Positions 45,199-55,366 of a DNA stretch of 64,000 nucleotides are shown here, in pieces. How positions within the stretch are numbered: position 1 is the stretch's first letter; every line of letters starts with the position of its first letter. The stretch comes from Salipaludibacillus neizhouensis (GTDB lineage: Bacteria > Bacillota > Bacilli > Bacillales > Salisediminibacteriaceae), in the NCBI RefSeq assembly GCF_002886185.1, contig NZ_KZ614146.1:2825924-2889923 (forward strand), read 5' to 3'. The notes below the pieces were generated by a model, which saw nothing but the letters and a program-made list of their open reading frames with translations, made no database searches and was not told where the DNA came from. Both the position numbers and the translations under genes were made by a program.

Positions 45199-46521
45199 TT
45201 ATTCGGCAGCATATGTGATCAAATAACGGTTAATGGTAGCTTTGATCTTTTCTAAACGACCGGATTCTTGTTTAATTTCATTTAAACCAAGCGCATGATC
45301 TTCAAGCTTACGGAAGTCTGTTTTACCTGAAACAATGTCCAAGCCAATACCTTCCGAATAACTCTTGTAACGATTCTCAACAATATCTTCAAGTACTTTA
45401 TCATCAATTAATTTTTGCGCTACTTTTAAACCAATCGCGTAGGTATCCATTCCCGCAATATGTGCATGGAATAAATCTTCTGGTTCAAAAGATCCTCTTC
45501 TGACTTTTGCATCGAAGTTTAATCCACCACGGCCTAAGCCACCATTTTTAATGATTTCATACATAGCTAATGTAGCTGTGTACAGATCAGCCGGGAATTC
45601 GTCTGTATCCCATCCAAGCAATGGATCACCTTGGTTAGCGTCAACCGAACCTAACATATTGATGTCACGAGCATAGCGAAGTTCATGTTCAAATGTATGT
45701 CCCGCAAGAGTAGCATGGTTGGCTTCAATGTTGAATTTGAAATGATTTTGCAAACCATAATTTTGCAAGAATGCAAAGCTAGTTGCCACATCAAAATCAT
45801 ATTGATGAGTAGTTGGTTCCTTCGGTTTAGGCTCGATAAGGAATTGGCCGTCATAGCCAATTTCTTTCGCATAATCGATAGCCATGTGATAGAAACGACC
45901 AAGGTTGTCCATCTCTAACTTCATATCTGTATTTAAAAGAGTTTCGTACCCTTCACGCCCCCCCCAGAAAACATAGTTGTCAGAGCCTAATTCTTTTCCT
46001 ATTTCCAAGCCTTTTTTCACTTTGGCAGCAGAATAAGCAAACACATCTGCGCTGTTAGAAGATGCCGCCCCATGAACAAATCTTGGGTTTGTAAAATTGT
46101 TGGCAGTATTCCAAAGTAACTTAGTTTTACTGTCTTTCATATAGTCCTTCATCATGCTTACAATTGTATCTAAGTTTTGGTTTGTTTCTTTTAAGTTACT
46201 TCCCTCGGGAGCAATATCTACATCGTGGAAGCAGAAAAAAGGAACATTCAGCTTCTCAAATAATTCGAACGCTGCCTCCAAGCGAGCCTTCGCTAAATCC
46301 ATCTCTGAGAATTTATCCCAAGATCGAACCATCGTGCCCGCTCCAAAAGGATCAGAACCATCCATTGCAAAAGTATGCCAGTACGCTACACCAAAACGTA
46401 GATATTCCTCCATCGTTTGGTTCCCTATTTTTTGTTCTGGATTGTAGAATTTAAACGCATAAGGATTCGTTGATTTAGGACCTTCATAATTAATTTTACC
46501 AATGTTATTAAAATAGGACAT
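45199..46521 (-). CDS. xylA: Xylose isomerase
   Basis: A 440-residue class II xylose isomerase converting D-xylose to D-xylulose. Active-site segments: [13 protein letters not shown] (catalytic His and Asp), [14 protein letters not shown] (metal Glu and catalytic Lys), [16 protein letters not shown] and [17 protein letters not shown] (further metal ligands). Length is typical. The ATG follows TTGGAGGAGA. It is divergent from xylR, with the operator in between. Confidence 0.97.
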   Translation of the reverse strand: MSYFNNIGKINYEGPKSTNPYAFKFYNPEQKIGNQTMEEYLRFGVAYWHTFAMDGSDPFGAGTMVRSWDKFSEMDLAKARLEAAFELFEKLNVPFFCFHDVDIAPEGSNLKETNQNLDTIVSMMKDYMKDSKTKLLWNTANNFTNPRFVHGAASSNSADVFAYSAAKVKKGLEIGKELGSDNYVFWGGREGYETLLNTDMKLEMDNLGRFYHMAIDYAKEIGYDGQFLIEPKPKEPTTHQYDFDVATSFAFLQNYGLQNHFKFNIEANHATLAGHTFEHELRYARDINMLGSVDANQGDPLLGWDTDEFPADLYTATLAMYEIIKNGGLGRGGLNFDAKVRRGSFEPEDLFHAHIAGMDTYAIGLKVAQKLIDDKVLEDIVENRYKSYSEGIGLDIVSGKTDFRKLEDHALGLNEIKQESGRLEKIKATINRYLITYAAE

Positions 46522-46591
46522 GCTATCTCCTCCAATTAAAATAGTTGTTGTTTGATTATTATCTTACCAACAATAACTTTGTTTGTCTACC

Positions 46592-46610
46592 GAATAAACT
46601 AAGTTTATTC
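46592..46610. promoter_or_regulatory. Probable XylR operator between xylA and xylR
   Basis: GAATAAACTAAGTTTATTC is a perfect 9+1+9 dyad in the 142-bp divergent gap. On the minus strand it overlaps TTAGTTTATTCGGTAGAC, then AAACAAA, which resembles the Bacillus XylR site (TTAGTTTGTTT...CAACAAACTAA). Which exact window is bound is uncertain. Confidence 0.7.
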
Positions 46611-46663
46611 TAAGTGATTTTTATGGTATAAATATACTATTAGGTTTAAAAGGAGACTCGAAA

Positions 46664-47839
46664 ATGTCAGGCTATCAACAATCCATCAAGATAAACAATA
46701 AATTTATTATTCTACAAACTATCCGTAATCATGAACCGATTTCACGTGCAACCATTTCTCAGCAATTAAAGCTTACTAAGGCAACTGTTTCAAGCCTTGT
46801 TGAAGAACTAATCTCTGAGGATTTTTGCTATCAAGTAGGTCCTGGTAAATCAAGTGGTGGCAGAAGGCCGGTTATGCTTCAATTCAATGAAAAAGCTGGT
46901 TTTTCTATCGGAATTGATATTGGGGTAAATTATATACTAGGTATTCTCGTTGATTTAAAGGGGAACATTGTTTTGGAAAAAACCGACAAATTTAATACAA
47001 ATGATTATATAAAAACAATGGAGAAAATTGAAGTCTTAATAGATTCTTTTATTTCTTATAGTAATCAAAGTCGGTATGGTGTAACCGGTATAGGTATTGG
47101 TGTCCCTGCCCTTGTCAATTTGGAGGGAGATATTTTATATACTCCAAACCTCACGTGGGAAAATACAGATTTAAAATCTTATGTTGAAAATAAATACGAC
47201 ATCCCAGTCATTATAGAAAATGAAGCAAACGCCGGTGCATATGGAGAGAAATGTTTTGGTTCTCAAAAACAATCCGAAAATCTTGTTTATCTTAGCATGG
47301 GAATTGGGATTGGAGTTGGACTCATCCTTGATAATAAGCTGTTCCGTGGAAGGAATGGGTTAACTGGAGAAATGGGTCATATGATAATTGAACCAAACGG
47401 AGAAAAGTGCTCCTGTGGAAGTGCCGGTTGCTGGGAACTATACGCTTCTGAAAAGGCATTACTAAAACGAGCCGCAAAAATATATCCATCCAAAGTAGAA
47501 GACTTTACTGTTGAAGAATTGGTTCACGATGCCGGTGAGGAACTCCAACCAGCTTTTGATGAGATAGGATATTATTTGGGATTAGGGCTAAACAATATTA
47601 TTAATACGTTTAACCCCGAGCAAATTATAATTGGAAACCGAATGACCATTGCTGAAAACTATTTGATCGATTCTATGATGAAGGTCATTCGAGAAAAAAC
47701 GTTGCCTCATCACCAAGAGGATTTGAATATATCTTTTTCCAAACTAAACCAATATTCAACTGCACTTGGCGCCGCATCCTTTTCGATTGAAAATTTCCTA
47801 AAAATTAATTTCAGCAACGATATTTCCTTCGTGTATTGA
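46664..47839 (+). CDS. xylR: Xylose repressor XylR (ROK family)
   Basis: A 391-residue ROK repressor. The N-terminal winged helix (about 10-70; SRATISQQLKLTKATVSSLV) is followed by a ROK/ASKHA sugar-binding domain with IGIDIGVNYILG, and the zinc motif CSCGSAGCWE. It represses xylA/xylB in the absence of xylose. The ATG follows AAAAGGAGAC. Confidence 0.93.
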   Translation: MSGYQQSIKINNKFIILQTIRNHEPISRATISQQLKLTKATVSSLVEELISEDFCYQVGPGKSSGGRRPVMLQFNEKAGFSIGIDIGVNYILGILVDLKGNIVLEKTDKFNTNDYIKTMEKIEVLIDSFISYSNQSRYGVTGIGIGVPALVNLEGDILYTPNLTWENTDLKSYVENKYDIPVIIENEANAGAYGEKCFGSQKQSENLVYLSMGIGIGVGLILDNKLFRGRNGLTGEMGHMIIEPNGEKCSCGSAGCWELYASEKALLKRAAKIYPSKVEDFTVEELVHDAGEELQPAFDEIGYYLGLGLNNIINTFNPEQIIIGNRMTIAENYLIDSMMKVIREKTLPHHQEDLNISFSKLNQYSTALGAASFSIENFLKINFSNDISFVY

Positions 47840-47866
47840 TAAAATTATATACTAAGGAAAGTTTTA

Positions 47867-48070
47867 TATGGAGGGTGTCTCAGTGCCAAACCTTATATTA
47901 CCACTGGTCGATTAGAGAATTCAGATAACAATATTAGACTTGATCTAACATTAACTAAAAACGAGGTAACAGTTATCGAAATGTATCCCATCCAAGATGA
48001 AACTGAATCTTATGAAGGATTAGACGATAAATTATTAACTTCTTATTACAACTTGTACTTGAAATTGTAG
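47867..48070 (+). pseudogene. C-terminal remnant resembling a GH39 beta-xylosidase
   Basis: One frame reads without a stop for about 65 codons to the TAG at 48068: AKPYITTGRLENSDNNIRLD, LTKNEVTVIEMYPIQDETES, YEGLDDKLLTSYYNL. The VIE.P..DET.SY.GLDD pattern recalls the C-terminus of xylan beta-xylosidases (GH39) from memory. There is no start in this frame; a GTG with a GGAGG site at 47883 is in another frame and stops after ten codons. Placement beside the xyl genes supports a lost xylan/xylooligosaccharide gene. Confidence 0.5.
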
Positions 48071-48111
48071 TAATACGTTATTCTATGACCTCACTGTTTT
48101 ATGCAGTGGGG

Positions 48112-48921
48112 TTACCTTGGTTCTTTCGTCGTTTCCATCTTGAAATTAACGTAATCTTGCACAGGGATGGTGGCTCCTATCCTTTGCCGTGTCACATTTT
48201 TCACCTCTAACCACGAGTCATCACCTTTCAAACGTAAGTATACTTCTCCGTATGTTACGACACCTTTTTCATTCACTGCCGATGCGTAAGCAGATAAATA
48301 ACCAAGGGTTTTAGCTGATACTTGAAATTGACGATCCGCTTGCGTACCAAATCCAATAGTAGTCGAATAACTTAAAGGAAGTTTTGTGTTTTCCGCTGCT
48401 TTTATTAAGAGCATGTTTTTTACCATGTCAATATCGGGAACTTCTGAAGTTAATCCTCCTGTAATTCTTTTTTGCTGCTCTTGACTGTACTGAATGTTTT
48501 TCTGCTGTTCCCCACCGCGATTATCTACCATGTTCGTATTTATTTTTTCATAATTCCAATTAAGGTTCGTTTCTTCTGATTTATAAGATAACGGCCAGTG
48601 ACCTAAATAAATAGATACATTCATTCCAATAGCTAACTTGGAACCTTTCACCGTTGACTCATTCATCATTTTAATTAGCTCAGGATTATCAATGTCTACT
48701 TCGGATGATTCGAGCAGATTTTTTGCTAATGTACTCGGTTGAAGATTTGGTAAGTCTACGGCAGAGTTAGGGTAAGTATTTTCTTTTGAGATTTCCAAGG
48801 CAGATTCAGGTATTTTGTTAGGATTGTCTTCATTCTCCGCTTCCTCTGCTAATACGAGGGCTGGGAAAGCTATGGCTAAACAGTAAAATACTAAAAGTAG
48901 CTGACAGATCCACTTCTTCAT
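48112..48921 (-). CDS. yfkD: YfkD-like exported protein
   Basis: A 269-residue protein with a cleavable signal peptide (about 1-25, ending ALVLAEE). After an acidic linker comes the family-specific body: SKLAIGMNVSIYLGHWPLSYKS and TIGFGTQADRQFQVSAKTLG. The function is unknown. Family and local company (yfkAB nearby) agree with B. subtilis. The ATG follows GAGGAAT. Confidence 0.85.
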   Translation of the reverse strand: MKKWICQLLLVFYCLAIAFPALVLAEEAENEDNPNKIPESALEISKENTYPNSAVDLPNLQPSTLAKNLLESSEVDIDNPELIKMMNESTVKGSKLAIGMNVSIYLGHWPLSYKSEETNLNWNYEKINTNMVDNRGGEQQKNIQYSQEQQKRITGGLTSEVPDIDMVKNMLLIKAAENTKLPLSYSTTIGFGTQADRQFQVSAKTLGYLSAYASAVNEKGVVTYGEVYLRLKGDDSWLEVKNVTRQRIGATIPVQDYVNFKMETTKEPR

Positions 48922-49028
48922 ACGTTATTCCTCCTATTCATTTTCACGTCCAGATTGCACTTTAAAATCGTTACTAACGTCGATGTTCAGGTAGTTTCTC
49001 TTTTCTCCTAGTTTTGCTAAAAAAGTTA

Positions 49029-49062
49029 AAAAATATCCCCGCAAAAGTCTGCGGGGATATAA
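49029..49062 (-). terminator. Terminator of the TPR-GTPase gene
   Basis: On the minus strand ATATCCCCGCA / TGCGGGGATAT with a small loop, then TTTTTTAAC. Confidence 0.92.
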
Positions 49063-49083
49063 ATAGTTCTATTTAATTACTTT

Positions 49084-51750
49084 TTATTCACTCATCATTT
49101 CATATTGAAGCAATCTTACTTCGAATATCCGTAACGGGTCGTGAAAATATTCCGGACTTTTACGCATTTCTTCAAGTTTCTCATTCGCTTTGTTTATCTC
49201 GAAGTCAGCTTCTTCCTTATGATCAATGACCTTATCAACAGATTCTTGAAACGACATTTTCAGGTCCGATTTCAAAGCCTTTTCGAACAGATCAAATTCA
49301 AGAAAAATTTTATTAATAATAGTTCCAGTTACATCTTCAAAATTACCATTTTCAATAAACTTTTGATATTGTTTGAACAACAATTGATTATTGGTTTGCA
49401 GGTTACCAAAAAGCTTTCCAGCACTTTTCAAAAGGAACTGAGTAGGTTTTAATTGGTTCATAAACTTGACCTCGTCTATTTCCATACGGTTTGTCATCCT
49501 GTTAATATCCCGTTTCCAGTCTTTAAATATTACGAAGTCACAAGCTAGATTAACTTTCTTTTCTTTATACTTGTCATTAAACCATTCATTCTTACTTATA
49601 AGAAAATCCTCTGTTTCTTTCATTTCCTCATGAGTATCCTCCATCCACTTCTGCAGTGAAGCCTGGAACTGGGGGATAACATTTATTTCAATGTAATCTT
49701 GAATTTTATTATTCATAAATACATCGATATCATCATGTAATGTTGTGTAATCACTATCTTCAGAGATTTCCGAAGCACTTTCACTTAGTAAAACTGGTAT
49801 TTCTCTCCAAATTTTGCTCTTTAATTCTTCCTTTTCAAGTCTGTAAGTAGATGTAATGATGTTACTCTTTTCTTCTCGCATCTCTACAAGCTCACGTTCA
49901 AGTTCGAGAAAGCTTTCTTTCATCTCTTCCTGAAACGCAATATTTGATTCTAATGCTTTCACTCTGGAAACGCGTTGGTCCAATAAATGCGTCAGTGATT
50001 CCCTGATAAAATATAAAAGCTTAGCTCTTGATATTTGTTTAGTTGTATTAGATTTGAACGTAAAGTGAACGTTAATAAAATCAACCAGGCTATCTGAACT
50101 GCGATGAGAAGAGTAGGAATAAAACTGTGCGTCTGGAAAAGACCCTTTTAAAACCTGCTTTAATTCTTCTTCATCAACACTTTCCACGTTATTCAGTACA
50201 AAATGAACAGGTACGTGTTTCACTTTGCTGGCAATTGTTTCTGCTTCGAGGATTGCTTTGTCCATCATCGGGCGTTCACCATCAATGATATATAAAATAC
50301 CATCGACAACATTTGAATATTCAAATCTGTCGTTTTCTTGCGTCACATACTGTGAAAAGTCTGGTGAGCTAACAAGCGAGCAGCCTAGCTCCTTTAAATG
50401 ACGAGATGGCCACTTTAGATCAACTAGTGTGTTTTCAGTTAATGTTGTAATATCATCGACCACTTGTGAACCTTCTTCTGTGATTTCAATCATTTCAGCT
50501 TGATCGTCATTACTTGAATGAACAAATAAAGTAAATGCTTCTTCGCCAAACAACGTTTCATCTAAGATCGCATTCATCACTGATGATTTTCCTCTTCTAC
50601 TAGCTCCAGTAATGAAAAGATGCTTCTTGTCTCGCTCAGTCATTTGGGAAATAAGCCACTCTTTTTTAAATCCGATATTAATTTGATTTGTCTCCGCCCA
50701 ATTAAGAAGAGATTGCAGTAACTCATGAACATCGTCCAATGACACATCTGTTTTCAAACGTTGAACAATATCTTCTGCTTTCTGTAGCAATGATTGTTCG
50801 ATCGTTGACGGAAATATATCATTCCAAGCTAACATTGCCGTAGCAGGAAACAACTTCGCATTTTCAGGAGATATGTTCAACCAATTTACAAGCAACCCTG
50901 AAAGAACTGGACGCAGCTCTTTCACTAGGTAATTCCCCTTCATAAGTTCTAAATAACTCTCATGATGAAGGTCGAGAACGATTCGTTTATCAGTCATCTG
51001 AATAGTCTCAAGACTTGCAAAAATTCGATTAATCAATTCCATCCACGATAAATAAGCAAGACTTTCTTGATATTGATGCCACAATGATTTTGTTAACTGA
51101 GAAAACATGGATTCATCTAATTCATAAAGTTTTACAAGCACATGCTCAAAATAAGTTGGTGCAAACAAAGAAGTGTGTCCTTTATTCACATAGCCAATTA
51201 GTGTTTCAAACCAATGTAAGTTTTCTGTTCTCATTGCCTCTACTGCTGCGAGATCTACTGCATTTTCCCAGTCTTGTCTCCCCTCATATATCGTTCGGGC
51301 AATCGTTGTAACGTTTGGATAGTCGGGATCTGTGGACATTGCCGTTCTAATAAACTTATATACACGGTCTTTGTTGTTTAATTCTTCGTTTAACGATACG
51401 AGCTGCAACGCCACTTCTACAGTAAGCACCGGATCACTAGATTTAATCGATGTGTACATCGTTTCTGCTTCGCCGAGCCATCCCAACTCATAATAAGCAT
51501 CACCTATATTTTTTTTAGCCCAATGCTCAAGTTCATTATTAACATTTTGCCATTTTTGTATCGCAGCCTCTAAATCCTTATGATAATAATAGACTTCTCC
51601 CTGTGCAAAACGAAGAGAGGCCAAATTACCGCCTTTTTCTGATTGTTCTTTAAAAAAAGCGTGTCCTAATGATCTAACAGGATGCGACAAGCTTTCATCA
51701 TCTAATATTGTTCGGTAGTATGTTTTGTTAATCATGTATTCTTCTGCCAT
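49084..51750 (-). CDS. Large TPR protein with dynamin-like GTPase domain
   Basis: 888 residues. The N-terminal half (about 1-360) is helical; residues of about 45-150 look like tetratricopeptide repeats (AIQKWQNVNNELEHWAKKNI, ELGWLGEAETMYTSI). A P-loop ITGASRRGKSSVMNAIL (about 382) begins a GTPase-like domain with VDGILYIIDGE (switch/D-x-G region) and VHFVLNNVES, near where NKxD would be. After it come long charged coiled coils (about 600-700 and 850-888). The plan fits the dynamin/YfjP-type large GTPases. The NKxD is replaced by NNVE, so nucleotide choice is uncertain. It starts MAEEYM after TGGAGG. No partner gene is adjacent. Confidence 0.75.
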   Translation of the reverse strand: MAEEYMINKTYYRTILDDESLSHPVRSLGHAFFKEQSEKGGNLASLRFAQGEVYYYHKDLEAAIQKWQNVNNELEHWAKKNIGDAYYELGWLGEAETMYTSIKSSDPVLTVEVALQLVSLNEELNNKDRVYKFIRTAMSTDPDYPNVTTIARTIYEGRQDWENAVDLAAVEAMRTENLHWFETLIGYVNKGHTSLFAPTYFEHVLVKLYELDESMFSQLTKSLWHQYQESLAYLSWMELINRIFASLETIQMTDKRIVLDLHHESYLELMKGNYLVKELRPVLSGLLVNWLNISPENAKLFPATAMLAWNDIFPSTIEQSLLQKAEDIVQRLKTDVSLDDVHELLQSLLNWAETNQINIGFKKEWLISQMTERDKKHLFITGASRRGKSSVMNAILDETLFGEEAFTLFVHSSNDDQAEMIEITEEGSQVVDDITTLTENTLVDLKWPSRHLKELGCSLVSSPDFSQYVTQENDRFEYSNVVDGILYIIDGERPMMDKAILEAETIASKVKHVPVHFVLNNVESVDEEELKQVLKGSFPDAQFYSYSSHRSSDSLVDFINVHFTFKSNTTKQISRAKLLYFIRESLTHLLDQRVSRVKALESNIAFQEEMKESFLELERELVEMREEKSNIITSTYRLEKEELKSKIWREIPVLLSESASEISEDSDYTTLHDDIDVFMNNKIQDYIEINVIPQFQASLQKWMEDTHEEMKETEDFLISKNEWFNDKYKEKKVNLACDFVIFKDWKRDINRMTNRMEIDEVKFMNQLKPTQFLLKSAGKLFGNLQTNNQLLFKQYQKFIENGNFEDVTGTIINKIFLEFDLFEKALKSDLKMSFQESVDKVIDHKEEADFEINKANEKLEEMRKSPEYFHDPLRIFEVRLLQYEMMSE

Positions 51751-51946
51751 TTTATATACCTCCAGGTGATTCAACGTACCCCATTAAGAACTATTCGTCA
51801 CTAATAGCTCTTTTTCGACCTTCTTCCACATTTATATCAAAATTTGATGGGTACTTTACTTATCGATATTTATTCATATTAAACAAGAGACCATAATAAT
51901 AACAGATAAACTGCTCGACTAGCTTTGTTTTTTTATTTTTCATTTT

Positions 51947-53302
51947 TCATTTTTTATTCTCAGCCTCTATTACTTTAATTTCTCTCCACCGCCCCCATCG
52001 ATAGTATCCTAATGCTAATAGGCTACTAACTACAAGACTAGAGGCCATTCCGATACCAATACCTCTTTCCCCATACCATTGAGAGAAAAAGTACGTTAAT
52101 GGATAGCGCAATACCCAAAAAGAAAGTACATTTAAAACAAAGACTTGAAACATTGCGCCTGCAGCTCTCACTACGCCATTTAGAACAAAATTAATACCTA
52201 AGAAAGGATAAAAGAAAGCTACTGTTTTTACATATGTCGTGCCAAATTCTACCGTCTCCGGATCCTTTACAAACAATGATACCGCATATTCTGCTGAAAA
52301 AAACACAAGTGCGCTAATAATTACAGAAACAGATGCGATTAAGATAAGACCACTTTTGGCAATTTTCCCTACACGGTCCCACTTTTCTGCTCCTATATTT
52401 TGTCCCGCCATACTATTAATCGCCGATCCTAAAGTTAACGCAGGCAACATAATTAAACTATCCAATCGTTGTGCAGCGCCAAATCCTGCAACTACTTCTT
52501 CACCAAAACTTGTTACCACTGTCATAATTGCCAGTACTCCACCTGAGATAACCATCATGGAAAGACCAGAAGGAAGGCCTAGCTTAAATATATGTTTTAG
52601 TTCTTTTAATCGGGGTAGAAAAGGTATACTAAACGGGACACTTGCTTTATAAATGGAATAGAGTAGTCCATACAAAAATGCGGTACCTTGAGAAAATACT
52701 GTGGCATAGGCAGCTCCGGCAATGCCCATATCCAGAACACTGATGAAGATAGGATCTAGAATCGTATTTAGTATGACAGCCAGTAAAACAAACCTTACCG
52801 GCGTTTTACTGTCACCTAATGCTCTCAGTACTGTCGCAATAAAATTATAACCAAACAAAAAAAGAATTCCTATAAAGTTAATTTTTAAATATAACGTGGC
52901 TAGAGGAAGAATACTATCCGGAGTTCCCATCCATTGCAAAATATGGCCGGAAACAAAGTATCCTATGATACCAACTATAAACGTCAGTGATCCAAGTGTC
53001 ACCACAAATGCGTTTAGAGAATTCTTCAACCCTTTATTATCATTTGCTCCTCTAAATTGCGACAACACGGTCAATGCGGCGGTATTGATTCCTATAATAA
53101 AAGATAAGATAGTAAATATTACCGTGCCCGATATCGAAATTGCACCTAAGGCATTAGCTCCTAATAAGTTCCCCACCCATAAAGTATCAATCACTTGATA
53201 AGATGTTTGAAGAATATTCGTTAAGAAAATTGGTGAAGAAAAAACAATCATTTTCTTCATAATATTTCCTTCAGTAAAATCATGCTGCGTGTTACTTTTC
53301 AT
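51947..53302 (-). CDS. MATE family efflux transporter
   Basis: A 451-residue, 12-helix MATE transporter: ILQTSYQVIDTLWVGNLLGA in helix 1, LRALGDSKTP between helices 4 and 5, and a second half starting about residue 240 with AAQRLDSLIMLPALTLGSAI. These proteins export drugs or metabolites using Na+ or H+. The substrate is unknown. The start is MKSNTQHDF. Confidence 0.92.
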   Translation of the reverse strand: MKSNTQHDFTEGNIMKKMIVFSSPIFLTNILQTSYQVIDTLWVGNLLGANALGAISISGTVIFTILSFIIGINTAALTVLSQFRGANDNKGLKNSLNAFVVTLGSLTFIVGIIGYFVSGHILQWMGTPDSILPLATLYLKINFIGILFLFGYNFIATVLRALGDSKTPVRFVLLAVILNTILDPIFISVLDMGIAGAAYATVFSQGTAFLYGLLYSIYKASVPFSIPFLPRLKELKHIFKLGLPSGLSMMVISGGVLAIMTVVTSFGEEVVAGFGAAQRLDSLIMLPALTLGSAINSMAGQNIGAEKWDRVGKIAKSGLILIASVSVIISALVFFSAEYAVSLFVKDPETVEFGTTYVKTVAFFYPFLGINFVLNGVVRAAGAMFQVFVLNVLSFWVLRYPLTYFFSQWYGERGIGIGMASSLVVSSLLALGYYRWGRWREIKVIEAENKK

Positions 53303-53356
53303 CGTCTCCCCCCTAGGTATTGCTCCTTAGAAAAAGAAGGGAGTTAAACAACCTTC

Positions 53357-53743
53357 CTAATTCTTTCTAATTTCAAACGTTTCTTCAATATTGACACAAT
53401 CGATAACTGTCTGAGCCATCGGACAGTTTTTACTAGCCAATTCAACAGCTTTCGCCACTTTACTCTCCACTAACTGTTCCCCTTCAATGATATAATGAAG
53501 CCTGATTTCAGTTAATCGATTTGCTCTTTCCGGATCTCTCGTCACTTCTGCTTCAATCTGTAAACCTGAAACTTCCATTCGTTGTTTTACTAAAACTTTT
53601 CTTAAGACCGATCCCCCACAAACTGCGATGGAACTTACCATAAGTTGAAATGGTCTAAATCCCTTTTCTTCATCCCCTGAAATCGTCAGTTTTCCAAATT
53701 CAAATTCTGTCTCAAAAGCCTCATCGGCATAATTAAATTTCAT
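53357..53743 (-). CDS. OsmC-family peroxide reductase-like protein
   Basis: A 128-residue OsmC/Ohr-fold protein. Two conserved cysteines are at about 42 (VSSIAVCGGSVL) and 106 (SKNCPMAQTV), the pair that reduces organic hydroperoxides in the family. The ATG at 53743 has AAGGGAG upstream; longer frames lack a ribosome site. It is small like the YhfA branch, which lacks the extra helix of Ohr. Confidence 0.88.
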   Translation of the reverse strand: MKFNYADEAFETEFEFGKLTISGDEEKGFRPFQLMVSSIAVCGGSVLRKVLVKQRMEVSGLQIEAEVTRDPERANRLTEIRLHYIIEGEQLVESKVAKAVELASKNCPMAQTVIDCVNIEETFEIRKN

Positions 53744-53871
53744 TGTTATACTCCCTTTCTTATTTCTATTCTCTAATTCTAAGTTTACTTTCATTCTAAC
53801 AGTTCGTCACCTAAAAAGTATTCGGCGTTCTTAGACTTTCGTTAAAAGACAATCTAATACTTTCGCACTTA

Positions 53872-54001
53872 ATAAGTAAAACGCAAAGCGTCTTTTATTA
53901 TATACAGCGTGATCTCTAAAGCCACCATCATTTAAGTATCAAGGGCGAACTTCCCTTGATACTTGTGGCGTAAAGATAGCTGTCATTTTATACTTTCTTA
54001 T
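53872..54001 (+). repeat. Repeat A, copy A10 (130 bp)
   Basis: Short form. Head hairpin ACGC-AAA-GCGT. Stem ATCTCTA..GCCAC / GTGGCGTAAAGAT; inner hairpin AAGTATCAAGGG / CCCTTGATACTT, 12 bp. Ends ATAAGTA / TTCTTAT. It lies between divergent osmC and MFS genes; nothing else is seen in this 340-bp gap. Confidence 0.92.
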
Positions 54002-54083
54002 CTAACAAAAAGAGACTAAAATGTAATTTGGGTAACAAGTAACTTTTTCAAATATTAACTATGTAACAAAGGGGGACAACATC

Positions 54084-55301
54084 ATGACAAACCAACTCTC
54101 AGAAGAACAACCAGCTAATAACCCCACGTACCGGTATTGGGTACTGATAGGAATGGTCCTTATTGCAGGATTTTCACAAGGCATGCTTTTACCTGTTTTA
54201 GCAGTAATGCTGGAAGGTTCCGGAGTTTCCTCCTCAGCAAATGGTTTCAATGCTGCGGCCTTATATATAGGAATTATTCTTATATCTCCTTTTATTGAAA
54301 AACCAGTTCGTAAGCATGGCTATAAACCCGTGATTATTACAGGATTAATTATCGTTGCAATCTCATTAATGCTCTTTCCAATATGGCAAGCATTTTGGGT
54401 TTGGTTTGCTCTAAGAATGGTCGTTGGAATTTCCGATAACCTAATTCATTTCTCCACACAAATTTGGATTAGCACTACAAGCTCTCCTGAAAAACGTGGT
54501 AAACAATTATCTCTCTATGGATTAGCTTTTGGCATGGGATTTGGTTTAGGTCCAATGATGACCAAACTTCTGGAAATAAACGACTATTTGCCTTTTGTTA
54601 TCGCATCAGTTGCTAGCCTTATAGCGTGGATCTTTATGCTTTTCTTGAAAAATGAATGGCCTTCAAGCGACTTCGAAACTGCATCTCAACTAAATACATT
54701 CGCGAGATATAAACAAGTCTTAAAGCTAGCTTGGTTTGCTTTGTTACCAGGGTTTTGCTACGGATTTTTAGAAGCATCTTTACATGGAAACTACCCAGTT
54801 TACGCTCTACGTATGGGGATTGATATTCAATTTGTCACGTTATTATTACTGCCAAGCTTTGTTTTCGGAAGCTTGATAACCCAACTGCCTTTAGGTATCT
54901 TAAGTGACAAAATAGGACGAAGTAAAATACTACTATTTCTACCCGCATTTGGATTCATTGCATTCTTTAGTATGTCATTTGCAGAACAAAATCCTGCTTT
55001 TCTTTTAGGCCTATTCATTATTTCCGGCATGTTATTAGGGTCCATGTTCTCTTTAGGAATCGCTTATTTAGCAGATTTAGTTCCTGCAAATCTACTCCCA
55101 ACAGGAAATGTAATGACCGCTGTTTTATTTGCGCTGGGAAGTATGACAGGTCCATTGGTTGGAGGATTCTTGATTGAAATCATCGGCGAAGGTGCCATCT
55201 ATTATTCAATCAGTGCCATGCTCGCTTTCATGTTTATCGCTGGCATAATCTTTCAAGTCCAATTGAAAAAACAAGGGTCTTCAACTTCAAATTTCGCTTA
55301 A
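54084..55301 (+). CDS. MFS transporter
   Basis: A 405-residue, 12-helix major facilitator: GMVLIAGFSQGMLLPVLAVM in helix 1, LRMVVGISDNLIHF (helix 4), GFGLGPM (helix 5), and LGILSDKIGRSK as the second copy of the D-x-x-GR motif between helices 8 and 9. It resembles sugar/drug exporter-type MFS. The ATG follows AAGGGGGAC. Substrate unknown. Confidence 0.88.
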   Translation: MTNQLSEEQPANNPTYRYWVLIGMVLIAGFSQGMLLPVLAVMLEGSGVSSSANGFNAAALYIGIILISPFIEKPVRKHGYKPVIITGLIIVAISLMLFPIWQAFWVWFALRMVVGISDNLIHFSTQIWISTTSSPEKRGKQLSLYGLAFGMGFGLGPMMTKLLEINDYLPFVIASVASLIAWIFMLFLKNEWPSSDFETASQLNTFARYKQVLKLAWFALLPGFCYGFLEASLHGNYPVYALRMGIDIQFVTLLLLPSFVFGSLITQLPLGILSDKIGRSKILLFLPAFGFIAFFSMSFAEQNPAFLLGLFIISGMLLGSMFSLGIAYLADLVPANLLPTGNVMTAVLFALGSMTGPLVGGFLIEIIGEGAIYYSISAMLAFMFIAGIIFQVQLKKQGSSTSNFA

Positions 55302-55366
55302 AATCTTTCTTTTTGAAACATTTTTTTGTTACATCCGTATTCATTTAATAAGGGAGATGAAAACAG

